A stretch of 53,923 bases of DNA from Gemmobacter sp. (GCF_034676705.1 NZ_JAUCBS010000010.1:1-53923); one strand, 5' to 3'; shown: positions 25,067 through 33,776, numbered from the stretch's first letter. Notes: generated by a model not told the origin, from the sequence alone. Program-made: numbers and translations.

Positions 25067-25229
25067 ATGGCGGTCTACGGCCATCGCCGACCTTCTGGCA
25101 ATCGTTGACTACGTCGCGGACGACAACTCCGACGCGGCCCAAGCGCTCAAGGACGAGATCGAAACCGGGGTCGCCCGCTGGCTGCAAAACCCCCGCCACA
25201 CACAAGAAGCCGTACGACGTCGTTCGTGA
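25059..25229 (+). pseudogene. Truncated RelE/ParE-type toxin
   Basis: Overlapping the antitoxin stop, the frame reads LEWRSTAIADLLAIVDYVADDNSDAAQALKDEIE, the N-terminal half of a RelE/ParE toxin, then loses similarity (GVARWLQNPRHTQEAV) and stops at 25229. There is no start codon at the expected place (the codons before LEW are GTA CTC GCA) and the C-terminal beta-strands with catalytic residues are absent. Inactive. Confidence 0.72.
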
Positions 25230-25702
25230 TAAGGCTTCCGTGGCCAACCGCAGAATACGAGCATCAATGCAGGGCTGGAAATCCCTCCCCATATTTGGTA
25301 TGGACGAAACGTCGACGCATAGGATGTGCCCGATAAGTGCCATTTGGCACCAATCGCAGGACTCGATATGCTGTCGCACGCTCTCAGCTGTGCTGACTGG
25401 GCAGGCTGTATATACATGCGCGATACGTGCATATTGCTTCGGCGCGCCTTTGTTCAGCTCACCGACCAGAACCACGCCACAATCGTCGCGCATGCACCCG
25501 AGGTGCATGGCGCCGGGAAATCACCTCGCAAAATCCGTCACGTCGAAGGCTTCCTGATCGATCCAGGGATGTTGCCCTGCCATGCGGGCATGATCCGGGA
25601 ACCATCCCCATGCATCCGTGGACACTGCCAGGACGCAGGCTTGGCGAATGAGGCCTCAAGGATCGTTGCAATGCCTCGCCGCGCAGGCGGGAGGGTGGTC
25701 GC
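25230..25702. other. Unassigned stretch with a 7-bp-arm palindrome
   Basis: 473 bases between the toxin remnant and the phage-type HTH gene. Open frames exist on both strands (for example 25326-25706 plus, GTG start, whose stop overlaps the HTH start), but none resembles a known protein. It contains the perfect palindrome ATGCACC-CGA-GGTGCAT at 25492-25508 and an imperfect AT-rich palindrome near 25410-25435. Either could be a repressor operator of the phage module. Confidence 0.4.
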
Positions 25703-26497
25703 ATGAGCATCCGCCTGATATCCGCCGTATTCGATAACCGGAACCTTGGGCCGACCGAACGCCTGATCATGCTGGCGCTTGCAGATCATGCCGACGATTC
25801 CGGACGGTGTTATCCTTCGGTCCAGCGGATCGCGCAGCGTACCGGTCTCAGTTTACGCGCGGTCCAGATCAACATCCGAAAGCTGGAAGCGCAAGGGTTC
25901 GTCCGTGTCGTAACGAGCGGCAGAAGGGGCCGCGCGAACGACTACTTCATCAACCTGAACCCTGCGTCTGCTGTGTCGGATCGTGACTCCGCCGCCGCAC
26001 GAGATGCATCCTGCAGGCGCTGCACCCCCGCATCAGATGCGCCCAGCCCCCCGCAGGAGATTCATCCCCCCTCCGCACGGGATGCACCCCAACCATCATC
26101 AACCATCAATTCAACCGTCAGAGGGAACCCCCTTGATGGTCCCCCCACCGAAGAACCGCCTGCCAAGGCACGGCTACCTCCGGATTGGGCCCTCAGTGAT
26201 GCAGGCTGGGCATACGCCCGTTCCCTGGAAATTCCAGACAGGATGATCAAAGATGAAGCACGCGGGTTTCACGCCTATTGGACAGATCGTACAGACAGAG
26301 GCTCTCGCAAATCAGCGCATGGCTGGGAGGAATGCTGGGCCGACTGGTGCAGACGCATCTCAGGCCGATATCGCCAGAATCAGGGCCTTTCTCGCCACCC
26401 GCAACCCGCAGGAGGTGGACGAGGCGGCAGTCTTGCGAGCATCGCAGCTCGGCGTCGTATTGCACATGACCTGGGATCACCGCTTTCCCCGCGATGA
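25703..26497 (+). CDS. Phage-type helix-turn-helix replication protein
   Basis: 264 residues. The first 90 residues form a winged helix: LGPTERLIMLALADHADDSG, CYPSVQRIAQRTGLSLRAVQINIRKLEAQGFV. A Pro/Ala-rich linker follows, then FHAYWTDRTDRGSRKSAHGWEECWADWCRRI, a module found at the C-terminus of prophage replication initiators (DnaT/DnaD-like). A strong ribosome site precedes the ATG. Part of a three-gene phage fragment with the next two genes. Confidence 0.75.
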   Translation: MSIRLISAVFDNRNLGPTERLIMLALADHADDSGRCYPSVQRIAQRTGLSLRAVQINIRKLEAQGFVRVVTSGRRGRANDYFINLNPASAVSDRDSAAARDASCRRCTPASDAPSPPQEIHPPSARDAPQPSSTINSTVRGNPLDGPPTEEPPAKARLPPDWALSDAGWAYARSLEIPDRMIKDEARGFHAYWTDRTDRGSRKSAHGWEECWADWCRRISGRYRQNQGLSRHPQPAGGGRGGSLASIAARRRIAHDLGSPLSPR

Positions 26498-27023
26498 GCG
26501 CGGCAATCCGTTGCCGGTTAAATCAGTGATCAAGGGGGTTCAGGTGGTGGGCGATGCTGCCGCGTGCCGTGAAGCGGCAAAGTCCATTCGGCTTTTGCAG
26601 ACTGAGGCCGGAATACGGGACGTTGAAGGCTGGCTGGCCGAACTCTCGGTGATCGTGGCCAAGCGTCAGGACGATGAATTCACCGAAGCGCTTCGGCTCG
26701 AAACTTATGCCGGGCTGCTGAGTCGGTATCCGGCCGATGTCGTCCGCGCCGCTGTTCTCGGACGCACATGGCCGTTCTGGCCCTCCTGGCATGAACTGGA
26801 GGCGGTCTGCGAACAACTGGCAGCGCCGCGCCGCGCCATGCTGCGCTCGCTCGATGCACGTTGGTACCCGGTGCCCGGCAGTACTGAAGCGAAGGCCATT
26901 CTGGCGGCGCGCGCGATGGAAATCGCTTCTGAAATCTGGGGGGATCCGACACGGATGCCCGGCGATCAAGACCAACCGAACTACGAGATTGGGCAGGATT
27001 TGGCCAACTGCGCATCATCGTAG
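26466..27023 (+). CDS. Hypothetical phage replication-module protein
   Basis: About 185 residues from the ATG at 26466, a start that leaves only a 32-base overlap with the HTH gene; earlier in-frame ATGs at 26253 and 26322 would overlap much more. Visible segments: AKSIRLLQTEAGIRDVEGWLAELSVIVAKR and TYAGLLSRYPADVVRAAVLGRTWPFWPSWHELE, all helical. Such proteins follow HTH replication genes in rhodobacteral prophages; I know of no defined biochemical function. Confidence 0.6.
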   Translation: MTWDHRFPRDERGNPLPVKSVIKGVQVVGDAAACREAAKSIRLLQTEAGIRDVEGWLAELSVIVAKRQDDEFTEALRLETYAGLLSRYPADVVRAAVLGRTWPFWPSWHELEAVCEQLAAPRRAMLRSLDARWYPVPGSTEAKAILAARAMEIASEIWGDPTRMPGDQDQPNYEIGQDLANCASS

Positions 27024-27049
27024 TCAAACAGGTCCAGAACGAGGAGTGA

Positions 27050-27919
27050 ATGGCCGTGCTGACAAGAAAAGCGAAACCCGCGCCTCCGGAGACCCTCACA
27101 TGCTCCGTCAGGCAACAAAGCGCAGCGGTCAGGGATGTGGCTTCAGGGTCGAACCCAGTGTTCCGGACTGGTTGCGGCCTTACGAGCAGACAGCAGGCTT
27201 TCGTCATGGAGTATCTGACGGACCTGAACGCCACGCAGGCGGCGATCCGGGCGGGTTATGCCAAGGCCGGAGCCAAGGTCACAGCCCACAAGTTGCTAAC
27301 CAATGCTAACGTCCGAGCCGAATTGGCCCGGCAGTCCGAACTGCGGTTCCAGAGGCTGAGCCTCAAGGCGGATGATCTGATCGTGCGCGCCGCCGCCATC
27401 CTTGCCGCCGATCCCCGCGCCCTGACGGCCCATCACATCAACCCTTGCCGATACTGCTGGGGGATCGGCCATGAATACCAGTGGAAGACCCCGCGCGAGT
27501 TCCGCGATGCCCTGACCCTCGCAACCTCTGAAGGCGAGCCCGAACCTACCGACGCGGGCGGGTTCGGCTATCGCATCGACGGGCACCCGAACCCGGCCTG
27601 TCCCGAATGCTGCGGCCTGGGCTGGCCAAGGGCGGTCTTTGCCGACACCCGCAACCTCTCACCCGAAGCCGCGATCCTGTTCGAGGGGGTCGAGCAAACC
27701 CGCGATGGACTCAAGATCAAGATGGCCAGCAAGGAGAAGGCATTCGACATCCTCGCCCGCGTTCACCGGCTGTTCGTCGCGCGGCACGAACACACCGGCA
27801 AGGACGGCAAGCCGATCGAACATGACCACAAGGCCAGAGCCCGGGTGATCCTTGTGCCGCCCAAGGTCGCGACAGCCATCGAAACTAAACCCCTGCATCC
27901 CTTCAATCCGAGTGCGTAA
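27050..27919 (+). CDS. Phage terminase small subunit
   Basis: 289 residues. LTSRQQAFVMEYLTDLNATQAAIRAGYAKAGAKVTAHKLL is the DNA-binding helix-turn-helix of the Terminase_2 family. A CxxC...CxxC pair (PCRYCWG and PACPECCG) suggests a zinc-binding insert in the middle. Preceded by the ribosome site GAGGAG. The large terminase and all structural genes are absent: the phage fragment stops at the IS903-type element 140 bases downstream, so packaging by this plasmid alone is impossible. Confidence 0.85.
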   Translation: MAVLTRKAKPAPPETLTCSVRQQSAAVRDVASGSNPVFRTGCGLTSRQQAFVMEYLTDLNATQAAIRAGYAKAGAKVTAHKLLTNANVRAELARQSELRFQRLSLKADDLIVRAAAILAADPRALTAHHINPCRYCWGIGHEYQWKTPREFRDALTLATSEGEPEPTDAGGFGYRIDGHPNPACPECCGLGWPRAVFADTRNLSPEAAILFEGVEQTRDGLKIKMASKEKAFDILARVHRLFVARHEHTGKDGKPIEHDHKARARVILVPPKVATAIETKPLHPFNPSA

Positions 27920-28116
27920 ATCGACTGTAGAGCGTCAACCTCCTTGTCCGGGCCCCCGGGCGGTTGTCGCTCAACAGCGAGATGACTGGCTTAACGATTC
28001 TCGGTATACAGTGTCGAAATGCAACGGCAGTGATCAGGCCCGGGGCAACAGCAGGCCACACCGGCTCTGTTGCACAAATCGGGTGATGGGCGGGCCTCCC
28101 CTTTCCCCGGACAGAC

Positions 28117-29049
28117 TTATCCTGCGACCTCTGTGACGGGCGTGCCGAGCGCGGTGAAGCGGTTCAGGACCGCGACCCGGACCTGGAACTCTGCGACCTG
28201 ACGGTCGAAATCCCGGGCGGACAGTCGCTGTCCGAGAAGCTTGACGCAGTGCATCTTGGTCTCGGCCCGGCTTCGGCGGTGATAGTCGCTCCATCGTCGC
28301 CAGATGGTTCGACCTAGGCGCTTGGATGTGCGCAGGATGTCGTTGCGCGCGATGGCCCCGGCGGTGTCGGGCTTCCAGGGTTTGGCGTTCTTGCGGGGTG
28401 GAATGATGGCGGCGGCGCCACGGGCAGCGATGGCGTTGTGGCACTTGCGGGTGTCGAAGGCGCCATCGGCGGTGACAGTGGCGATCTCCTGGCCGGGCGG
28501 GATCTGGTCCAGCAGTTCGGGCAGCATGGGCGCATCGCCGATCTCACTGGTAGTGAATTCGGCGGCCCGGATTTCCAAGGATTTCTCATCAATCCCGATG
28601 TGGATCTTGCGCCAGACGCGGCGTTTCGTGCCGCCATGCTTGCGGGCGTTCCATTCACCTTCGCCTTCCACCTTGATGCCAGTGCTGTCGACCAGCAGAT
28701 GCAGCGGACCATCCGAGCCACGGTAGGGGATGTTCACCTTCAGGGTTTTCTGCCGCCGCGACAGCGTGCTGAAGTCAGGCACCGCCCAGTCGAGGCCGAT
28801 CAGTTGCAGCAGGCTCTCGACGAAACCGGTCGTTTGCCGCAGCGCCATTCCGAACAGCACTTTCATCGTCAGGCAGGTCTGGATTGCGGCATCGCTGTAG
28901 TTCGGCTGGCGGCCACGCTTGCCTGTCGGCATGGCCGCCCACGTCATCTCGGGATCGAACCAGATCGTCAGCGAGCCCCGCCGCTTGAGCGCAGCGTTGT
29001 ACGCGGGCCAGTTCTTGGTCTTGTAGACAGGGGGTATGGGTCTGCTCAT
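28117..29049 (-). CDS. IS5-family transposase (IS903 type)
   Basis: 310 residues, intact. RGSLTIWFDPEMTWAA and GRQPNYSDAAIQTCLTMKVLFGM at the N-terminus; the DDE triad lies in HLLVDSTGIKV (Asp), TVTADGAFDT (Asp) and HRRSRAETKMHCVKLLGQRL (Glu). Its own upstream region is cut by the IS3-family element 37 bases before the ATG, so expression may have changed. Confidence 0.93.
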   Translation of the reverse strand: MSRPIPPVYKTKNWPAYNAALKRRGSLTIWFDPEMTWAAMPTGKRGRQPNYSDAAIQTCLTMKVLFGMALRQTTGFVESLLQLIGLDWAVPDFSTLSRRQKTLKVNIPYRGSDGPLHLLVDSTGIKVEGEGEWNARKHGGTKRRVWRKIHIGIDEKSLEIRAAEFTTSEIGDAPMLPELLDQIPPGQEIATVTADGAFDTRKCHNAIAARGAAAIIPPRKNAKPWKPDTAGAIARNDILRTSKRLGRTIWRRWSDYHRRSRAETKMHCVKLLGQRLSARDFDRQVAEFQVRVAVLNRFTALGTPVTEVAG

Positions 29050-29149
29050 GCACGCCAGCTACCACACTGGATTCACGAGATGAATTGCTGTGACCCCCGA
29101 TAACTCGTCCATCTGATGCTAGAGTCCGGCCCAATGAAGAGGACCGGAC

Positions 29150-29416
29150 ATGAAGAGATCGAAGTTCACGGAAGAGCAGATCATCGCGATTCTGCGCGAG
29201 CATGAGGCAGGGGCTAAGACTGCCGAGGTCTGTCGCAGGCACGGGATCAGTGGCGCCACGTTTTACGCATGGAAGGCGAAGTTTGGTGGCATGGAGGCAT
29301 CCGAGGCCAAGCGGCTGAAGGCGCTCGAAGACGAGAATGCCCGGCTAAAGCGCCTGCTCGCCGAGACGATGCTCGACAACACCGCGCTGAAGGATCTGCT
29401 GTCAAAAAAATGGTGA
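29150..29416 (+). CDS. IS3-family OrfA (helix-turn-helix subunit)
   Basis: 88 residues: MKRSKFTEEQIIAILREHEAG, then AEVCRRHGISGATFYAWKAKFGG forming the helix-turn-helix, and a leucine-rich coiled coil (LKALEDENARLKRLLAETML). Ends LLSKKW at a run of seven A (29404-29410), the usual -1 frameshift site for making the OrfAB transposase. Confidence 0.93.
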   Translation: MKRSKFTEEQIIAILREHEAGAKTAEVCRRHGISGATFYAWKAKFGGMEASEAKRLKALEDENARLKRLLAETMLDNTALKDLLSKKW

Positions 29417-30336
29417 CGCCCGCCGCCAGGCGCGAGGCCGTCGCCCATCTCGAACAGGGTTACGAGATGAGCGAGCGGCGGGCGTGTTCCCTGATCGGGG
29501 CGGATCGGTCCTCAGTGCGGTATCGACACCGGCGCCCCGATGACCGCGAACTACGCGCGGTGCTGCGCGGGGCCGCCGAGACGCATCGGCGGTTCGGCTA
29601 TCGCCGCCTGCATGTGATCCTGCGGCGAGATGGCCATGTGCTGAACCGCAAGCGCACTCAGCGGCTCTACCGCGAAGAGGGACTGTCCGTGCGTCGGCGT
29701 CGCAGCCGCAAGCGGGCCATTGGAACGCGGGCGCCGCTGGTGACTGAGGCGCTGGCGAACGCCCGTTGGTCAGTCGACTTCGTCCAAGACCAGTTCGCTG
29801 ACGGACGCCGCTTCCGCATTCTCAACGTGATCGACGATGTCACCAAGGAAAGCCTGGCCGCCGCAGTCGACACATCGATCTCCGGCCGCCGTGTCGCCCG
29901 GGAACTGACGGCGCTGATCGAGCGACGCGGAAAGCCCGGCGTGATCGTCTCGGACAATGGCACCGAATTCACCTCGAATGCGATCCTGGAATGGGCCGAG
30001 AAGATGCAGGTGAAGTGGCACTACATCGCGCCGGGCAAACCGATGCAGAACGGCAACTGCGAGGCATTCAACGGCCGGATGCGTGACGAGTTGCTGAACG
30101 AGACCCTGTTCCTCGGCATCGACCATGCGCGCGTGGCCGTTGCCCGCTGGACCCACAACTACAACACCGAGCGACCTCATTCGGCCCTCGGATATCAGGC
30201 CCCGGCGGTCTTTGCCGCCCAACTCACTGCAATGGGCGATCAGCTTCGCGCCGCCGAAACGCTGCGCAGATCGCCCATTGTTCCATCGGCGCAACCGCGC
30301 CAAATTCAATCGCCGACTCTGGTATCACTTGGATGA
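29410..30336 (+). CDS. IS3-family OrfB transposase (rve integrase core)
   Basis: 308 residues beginning in the A7 slippery run at the end of orfA. HTH_21 region HRRFGYRRLHVILRRDGH, then the DDE integrase core: WSVDFVQDQF (Asp), GVIVSDNGTEFTSNAIL (Asp), NGNCEAFNGRMRDELLN (Glu), and the typical tail YNTERPHSALGYQAP. Intact, so the element may still be mobile. Confidence 0.93.
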   Translation: MVTPAARREAVAHLEQGYEMSERRACSLIGADRSSVRYRHRRPDDRELRAVLRGAAETHRRFGYRRLHVILRRDGHVLNRKRTQRLYREEGLSVRRRRSRKRAIGTRAPLVTEALANARWSVDFVQDQFADGRRFRILNVIDDVTKESLAAAVDTSISGRRVARELTALIERRGKPGVIVSDNGTEFTSNAILEWAEKMQVKWHYIAPGKPMQNGNCEAFNGRMRDELLNETLFLGIDHARVAVARWTHNYNTERPHSALGYQAPAVFAAQLTAMGDQLRAAETLRRSPIVPSAQPRQIQSPTLVSLG

Positions 30337-30509
30337 GCATCGGGGGTCACAGCAGAATCCCTCACGGGATTTGTGCAACAGAGCCATCCATCTTAATAAA
30401 TGTTGTGCAAACCGATGGCGCTGCTGAGAACCATGGCCTATACGTTTGCCTGTGGAGGCGGTGCCAATTTTCCCGGTTCTTTTAGATTTCCCATGATGGA
30501 GACCGCATC

Positions 30510-31601
30510 GTGCATTTCGCCGGTGATCTTCTTGCAGCATTTGCCGCCAGCCTCATGGCGGCGCTCGCCATCCTGTCCACTCAGAACATCCACGGGCATC
30601 TCACGCTCGACGGCCATGTCGGGGTGCAGAAACTGCACAAGCAACCGACGCCCCGGATCGGCGGCGTTGCGCTGGTTGCTGGGGCGCTGGTCGGCGGCTT
30701 CAGCCTGCCCGCGGACGCGAAGGACCTGTGGTGGCCGGTCTGCCTTGCCAGCCTGCCTGCGCTGCTGTTCGGTCTGGCCGAGGATCTGACCAAACGCGTC
30801 AGCGTCAAGGCGCGGCTTCTGGCCACGATCTGCGCTGGGCTGCTGTTTTCGGCTCTGACCGGCTACCGGATCACCCATGTCGACATCCCCGGGCTGGACC
30901 TCTTCTTCTCGTTCTGGCTACCCTCGATCCTGTTCACGGCCTTTGCCATCGGCGGCATCGCCAATGCGATCAACATCATCGATGGTGTGAACGGCCTGGC
31001 CTCGGGCACCTCGATCATCATCCTGGCGGGTTTCGCCATCGTTGCCGCCCAGGTCGGAGATACGGCGATCCTGGGGATCTGCCTTGTCGCCATCGGGGCG
31101 CTGTGCGGCTTCTTCCTGCTGAACTTCCCGATGGGGCGGATCTTCCTGGGGGATGCAGGGGCCTATTCCACAGGGTTCGTCCTTGCCGTGATCGCCGTGG
31201 CCCTGTCGGAGCGCAACGCCGAACTCTCGCCCCTGATCGGGCTGCTGGCGCTGTCCTATCCGGTCACCGAAACCCTGGTCTCCATCCACCGCCGCCTGCG
31301 CCGCGCAGGCACCCACCCCGGCCAGGCCGACCGGCTGCACCTGCACAGCCTCGTCTACCGCTCCCGCGCCCTGCGCCTTGCGCAGCTGCTGGGCGTGCCG
31401 CACTGGCGCAACGCCTTGACAGGGCTGTTGATGATGGGGTTTCCGCTGGCGTCGACCGCCGGGATGATCGCATTCCAGAATTCCAGCATTGGGATCGTTG
31501 TCTGTTTCGTCGTGCTGGTCTGCGCCTATCTGGTTCTCTACAGACGCGTGGCGCTGCTCAAAACCCCCGGAATGGACCGCCTGTTCAGAACAGCACCGTA
31601 A
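30510..31601 (+). CDS. Polyprenyl-phosphate N-acetylhexosamine-1-phosphate transferase (WecA/MraY family)
   Basis: 363-residue multi-pass membrane enzyme that would start the EPS repeat by transferring a sugar-1-phosphate to undecaprenyl phosphate. PNPT-superfamily motifs: HKQPTPRIGG near residue 43, LFGLAEDLTKR (Asp pair region), ANAINIIDGVNGLASG (NxxNxxDGxxGL) and MGRIFLGDAGAYSTG. Starts at GTG. It is the only initiating transferase in the window, but lies alone between two IS elements on the strand opposite to the other assembly genes; 30386-30509 upstream is non-coding. Confidence 0.88.
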   Translation: MHFAGDLLAAFAASLMAALAILSTQNIHGHLTLDGHVGVQKLHKQPTPRIGGVALVAGALVGGFSLPADAKDLWWPVCLASLPALLFGLAEDLTKRVSVKARLLATICAGLLFSALTGYRITHVDIPGLDLFFSFWLPSILFTAFAIGGIANAINIIDGVNGLASGTSIIILAGFAIVAAQVGDTAILGICLVAIGALCGFFLLNFPMGRIFLGDAGAYSTGFVLAVIAVALSERNAELSPLIGLLALSYPVTETLVSIHRRLRRAGTHPGQADRLHLHSLVYRSRALRLAQLLGVPHWRNALTGLLMMGFPLASTAGMIAFQNSSIGIVVCFVVLVCAYLVLYRRVALLKTPGMDRLFRTAP

Positions 31602-31935
31602 GCTGCGGCAGGTTGCAGAGTTGAAGCGGAGAAATTCACGGCCTGCGTCTTGTAGCACAGGGGTGGTGTCCGTGTGCGTGGGTGCGACCGTCAAACGGTT
31701 GGGCTCCCTTTATGCAGCGCGAGTTGCCACGGCGACAAACAGCTAATGCGCATCCCGTTGATCTGAACACGCACCGTACATCGCACAGGGCGGAATCCCG
31801 GACACGCAATGCCGGTCGCGCAAGACGCATGCCGCAACGCCGAACGCCCCATGCCCTGAAGGCGACCCGGGTTGGGCAGAGGGGAAGGCAGGCAGGAGGA
31901 GTGGGTGAGGTGGCAGGAAATGCGGGATGTCTACA
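31602..31935. other. Non-coding stretch between the initiating transferase and an IS element
   Basis: 334 bases with no recognisable gene, RNA or clear terminator. Overlapping open frames on both strands look like composition artefacts of GC-rich DNA. Confidence 0.4.
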
Positions 31936-33108
31936 GGAACGTCTGATCAACGGCTTCGGCTGCGCCAAGCTGGCCGCGTGACTCATTGTGCCACCCGAAG
32001 ACCTGCGTCCGTAGACTGTTTTCGTGCATTGCGAGCCGCCTGAGCGGCCGTTTCGTGGGTTTCAGGCAAGACTCGTCCTCATACCATAAGCCTCCGTCGC
32101 ACCAGGAACAGGTTGCCGAGGGCGAAGAGTGTGAACAGCTGGGCGCGGTTCTTGGCGAGGCCGCGATAGCGGGTCTTCACGTGGCCGAACTGCCGCTTGA
32201 TGATGCGGAAAGGATGCTCGACCTTCGCGCGCACCATGGCGATGATCCGGTTGATCCGTTCGTCGACCGGGTGCAGCGAGCCACCCTTCGGGGCCTTGCG
32301 CATGACGCCCCAGACGTTGCCCGGCACCGCGAATGCGGCCTCCCGGTCAGCGCTGACATAGCCCTTGTCGGCCCAGACCGAGGTTTCTTCGCCGTGCAGC
32401 AGTTCGTCCCAGACCTGGCTGTCGTGCACCTTGGCGGTCGAGGTTTCCAGACTGTGGGTCACGCCGCTGTCCGCATCCACGCCGACATGGGCTTTCATGC
32501 CGAAATACCAGTCGTTGCCTTTCTTGGTGGACGACATCTCGGGATCGCGGGCCTTGGCCTTGTTCTTGGTCGAGGAAGGCGCGTCGATGATCGTCGCGTC
32601 CACCAGCGTGCCCGAGCGCAGCGTGATCCCCTTGTCGGCGAGGTGCGCGTTCACGTCCGCGAAGATCGCCTCGGTCAGAGCGTGCCGCTCCAGCAGGTGA
32701 CGGAAATTCAGGATCGTGGTCTCGTCGGGGATGCGGTCATCGCCCAGTTCGATCCCGGCGAACCGACGCATCGCCTCACTGTCGTATAGGGTTTCCTCGG
32801 CCATCGGGTCGCTCAGCGCATACCAGTTCTGGAGAAAGTAGACCCGCAGCATCGTTTCCAGCGGCATCGCCGGACGCCCGCCCTTCGGCCCGACCTTGGG
32901 GTAATGCGGCGCGATGAGCGCCAGCAGCCGCCCCCACGGAACAACTGCCTCCATCTCCGTCAGGAACTGCTCGCGCCGCGTTACCTTCTTCTTCATCGCG
33001 TCGCGAAGACCGGGAAAGGCAGGCTGTTTCGGCATCGGCGGGGCCCCTCGTCGCGTCCCGGAAATGCTATCAGATCACGCCAAAACGCGCAGGTTTTTCA
33101 GACGTTCC
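31936..33108 (-). mobile_element. IS5-family element (IS5 group)
   Basis: Inverted repeats GGAACGTCTGA at 31936-31946 and the complement at 33098-33108 bracket the transposase, giving 1173 bp. Flanking ACA on both sides (31933-31935 and 33109-33111) could be the short target duplication. Unlike the two other IS5-family elements of this window it is not interrupted. Confidence 0.75.
32079..33035 (-). CDS. IS5-family transposase (IS5 group)
   Basis: 318 residues, full length. N-terminal VPWGRLLALIAPHYPKVG and MLRVYFLQNWYALSDPMAEETLYDS are IS5-group signatures; the catalytic residues lie in SGTLVDATIIDAPSSTKNK (Asp), VWADKGYVSADRE (Asp) and VRAKVEHPFRIIKRQFGH (Glu). Probably active. Confidence 0.93.
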   Translation of the reverse strand: MPKQPAFPGLRDAMKKKVTRREQFLTEMEAVVPWGRLLALIAPHYPKVGPKGGRPAMPLETMLRVYFLQNWYALSDPMAEETLYDSEAMRRFAGIELGDDRIPDETTILNFRHLLERHALTEAIFADVNAHLADKGITLRSGTLVDATIIDAPSSTKNKAKARDPEMSSTKKGNDWYFGMKAHVGVDADSGVTHSLETSTAKVHDSQVWDELLHGEETSVWADKGYVSADREAAFAVPGNVWGVMRKAPKGGSLHPVDERINRIIAMVRAKVEHPFRIIKRQFGHVKTRYRGLAKNRAQLFTLFALGNLFLVRRRLMV

Positions 33109-33158
33109 ACAAATATTCGCGGCGCGCGCCGACAGCCTGATCCTTGACGGACAACGGG

Positions 33159-33776
33159 CTACAGGGGTGCGGCGTCAGCAGGGCCGAACCAGATGCCGAG
33201 ATCATCGGCATAGGTGGTCAGGACCCAGTCCGGCAGCTCCGGCTCCGCCCGGAGAAGACGCCCGGCGGCGAACAGCGCCATGAGACGCGGTGGCTCGTTG
33301 AGCCTCGAGTTGTCGAAGACCATGCCCCTGTCGGCCTGCAGCACGGCCTGCCGGATCAGGGGCTGGCTTCTGCGGTAACGGTCCCGGATCTTCTGTTCGG
33401 GCACATCGTGTCCACCTTCGTCGGTCCGGGCACGGACTCGGGCGACGGAGAGGTCCGGATCATCCACCCCCACATGCATGACGATCACCATGTATCCGCG
33501 GGCCCGGGCGTCCGTGATGACGTCCAGCTTAGACGGGTGGGAAAAGACGGTCTCGGTCGCGAAGCTTTTCCGTGCCTCCAGCAGGGCCGCCCGGCGTTCG
33601 GCCGCGATGCGGGCCGCCTGGTAGGAGGCCTCCATCGACGGGTCCTTGAGCTCGTCCCGCTGGATCAGGTCGGCGTTGATGAAGGGCCCGGCAAAGCTCG
33701 GGGCGACACGGGTCTGGTAGAGCGTGGATTTCCCGGCCCCGTTCGGTCCGGCAAGCAGGACGAGACCGGGTCTCAT
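33159..33776 (-). CDS. Zeta-toxin family protein
   Basis: 205 residues. Walker A GPNGAGKST at residues 9-17, then FINADLIQRDELKD with the catalytic-type Asp, and ETVFSHPSKLDVI, all as in zeta toxins, which phosphorylate UDP-N-acetylaminosugars and block peptidoglycan synthesis. The start overlaps the stop of the upstream antitoxin (ATGA). In a plasmid with repA and parA nearby, the pair is a likely addiction module. A zeta kinase acting on UDP-GlcNAc would draw on the same sugar pool as EPS and WecA-type initiation. Confidence 0.85.
   Translation of the reverse strand: MRPGLVLLAGPNGAGKSTLYQTRVAPSFAGPFINADLIQRDELKDPSMEASYQAARIAAERRAALLEARKSFATETVFSHPSKLDVITDARARGYMVIVMHVGVDDPDLSVARVRARTDEGGHDVPEQKIRDRYRRSQPLIRQAVLQADRGMVFDNSRLNEPPRLMALFAAGRLLRAEPELPDWVLTTYADDLGIWFGPADAAPL

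Larger units (their letters stand above)
29087..30353 (+). mobile_element. IS3-family element nested in the IS903-type element
   Basis: A perfect 15-bp inverted repeat GCTGTGACCCCCGAT is at 29087-29101 with its complement at 30339-30353. Two overlapping genes (orfA, orfB) lie inside; total length about 1.27 kb, typical for IS3. The outermost two or three bases of the repeat may be target-derived; I could not define a clean target duplication. Confidence 0.85.
28063..30385 (-). mobile_element. IS5-family element (IS903 type), interrupted by an IS3-family element
   Basis: Perfect 18-bp inverted repeats GGCTCTGTTGCACAAATC lie at 28063-28080 and (complement) 30368-30385. Without the IS3-family element (29087-30353) the length is about 1056 bp, normal for IS903-type members. 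The outside flanks (GGCCACACC left, ATCCATCTT right) do not match, so the 9-bp target duplication expected for a simple insertion is missing. Confidence 0.85.

Noticed and set aside
24813..25508. Minus-strand 231-residue open frame with several Cys and His
   Set aside because: Its second half is antisense to the RelB/RelE genes, and the first half starts inside a palindrome (MHLGCM). No homologous family recognised.
25326..25706. Plus-strand 126-residue frame whose stop overlaps the HTH start
   Set aside because: The overlap is suggestive, but the GTG start, odd composition and lack of any domain make it unsupported; mentioned only in the region note.
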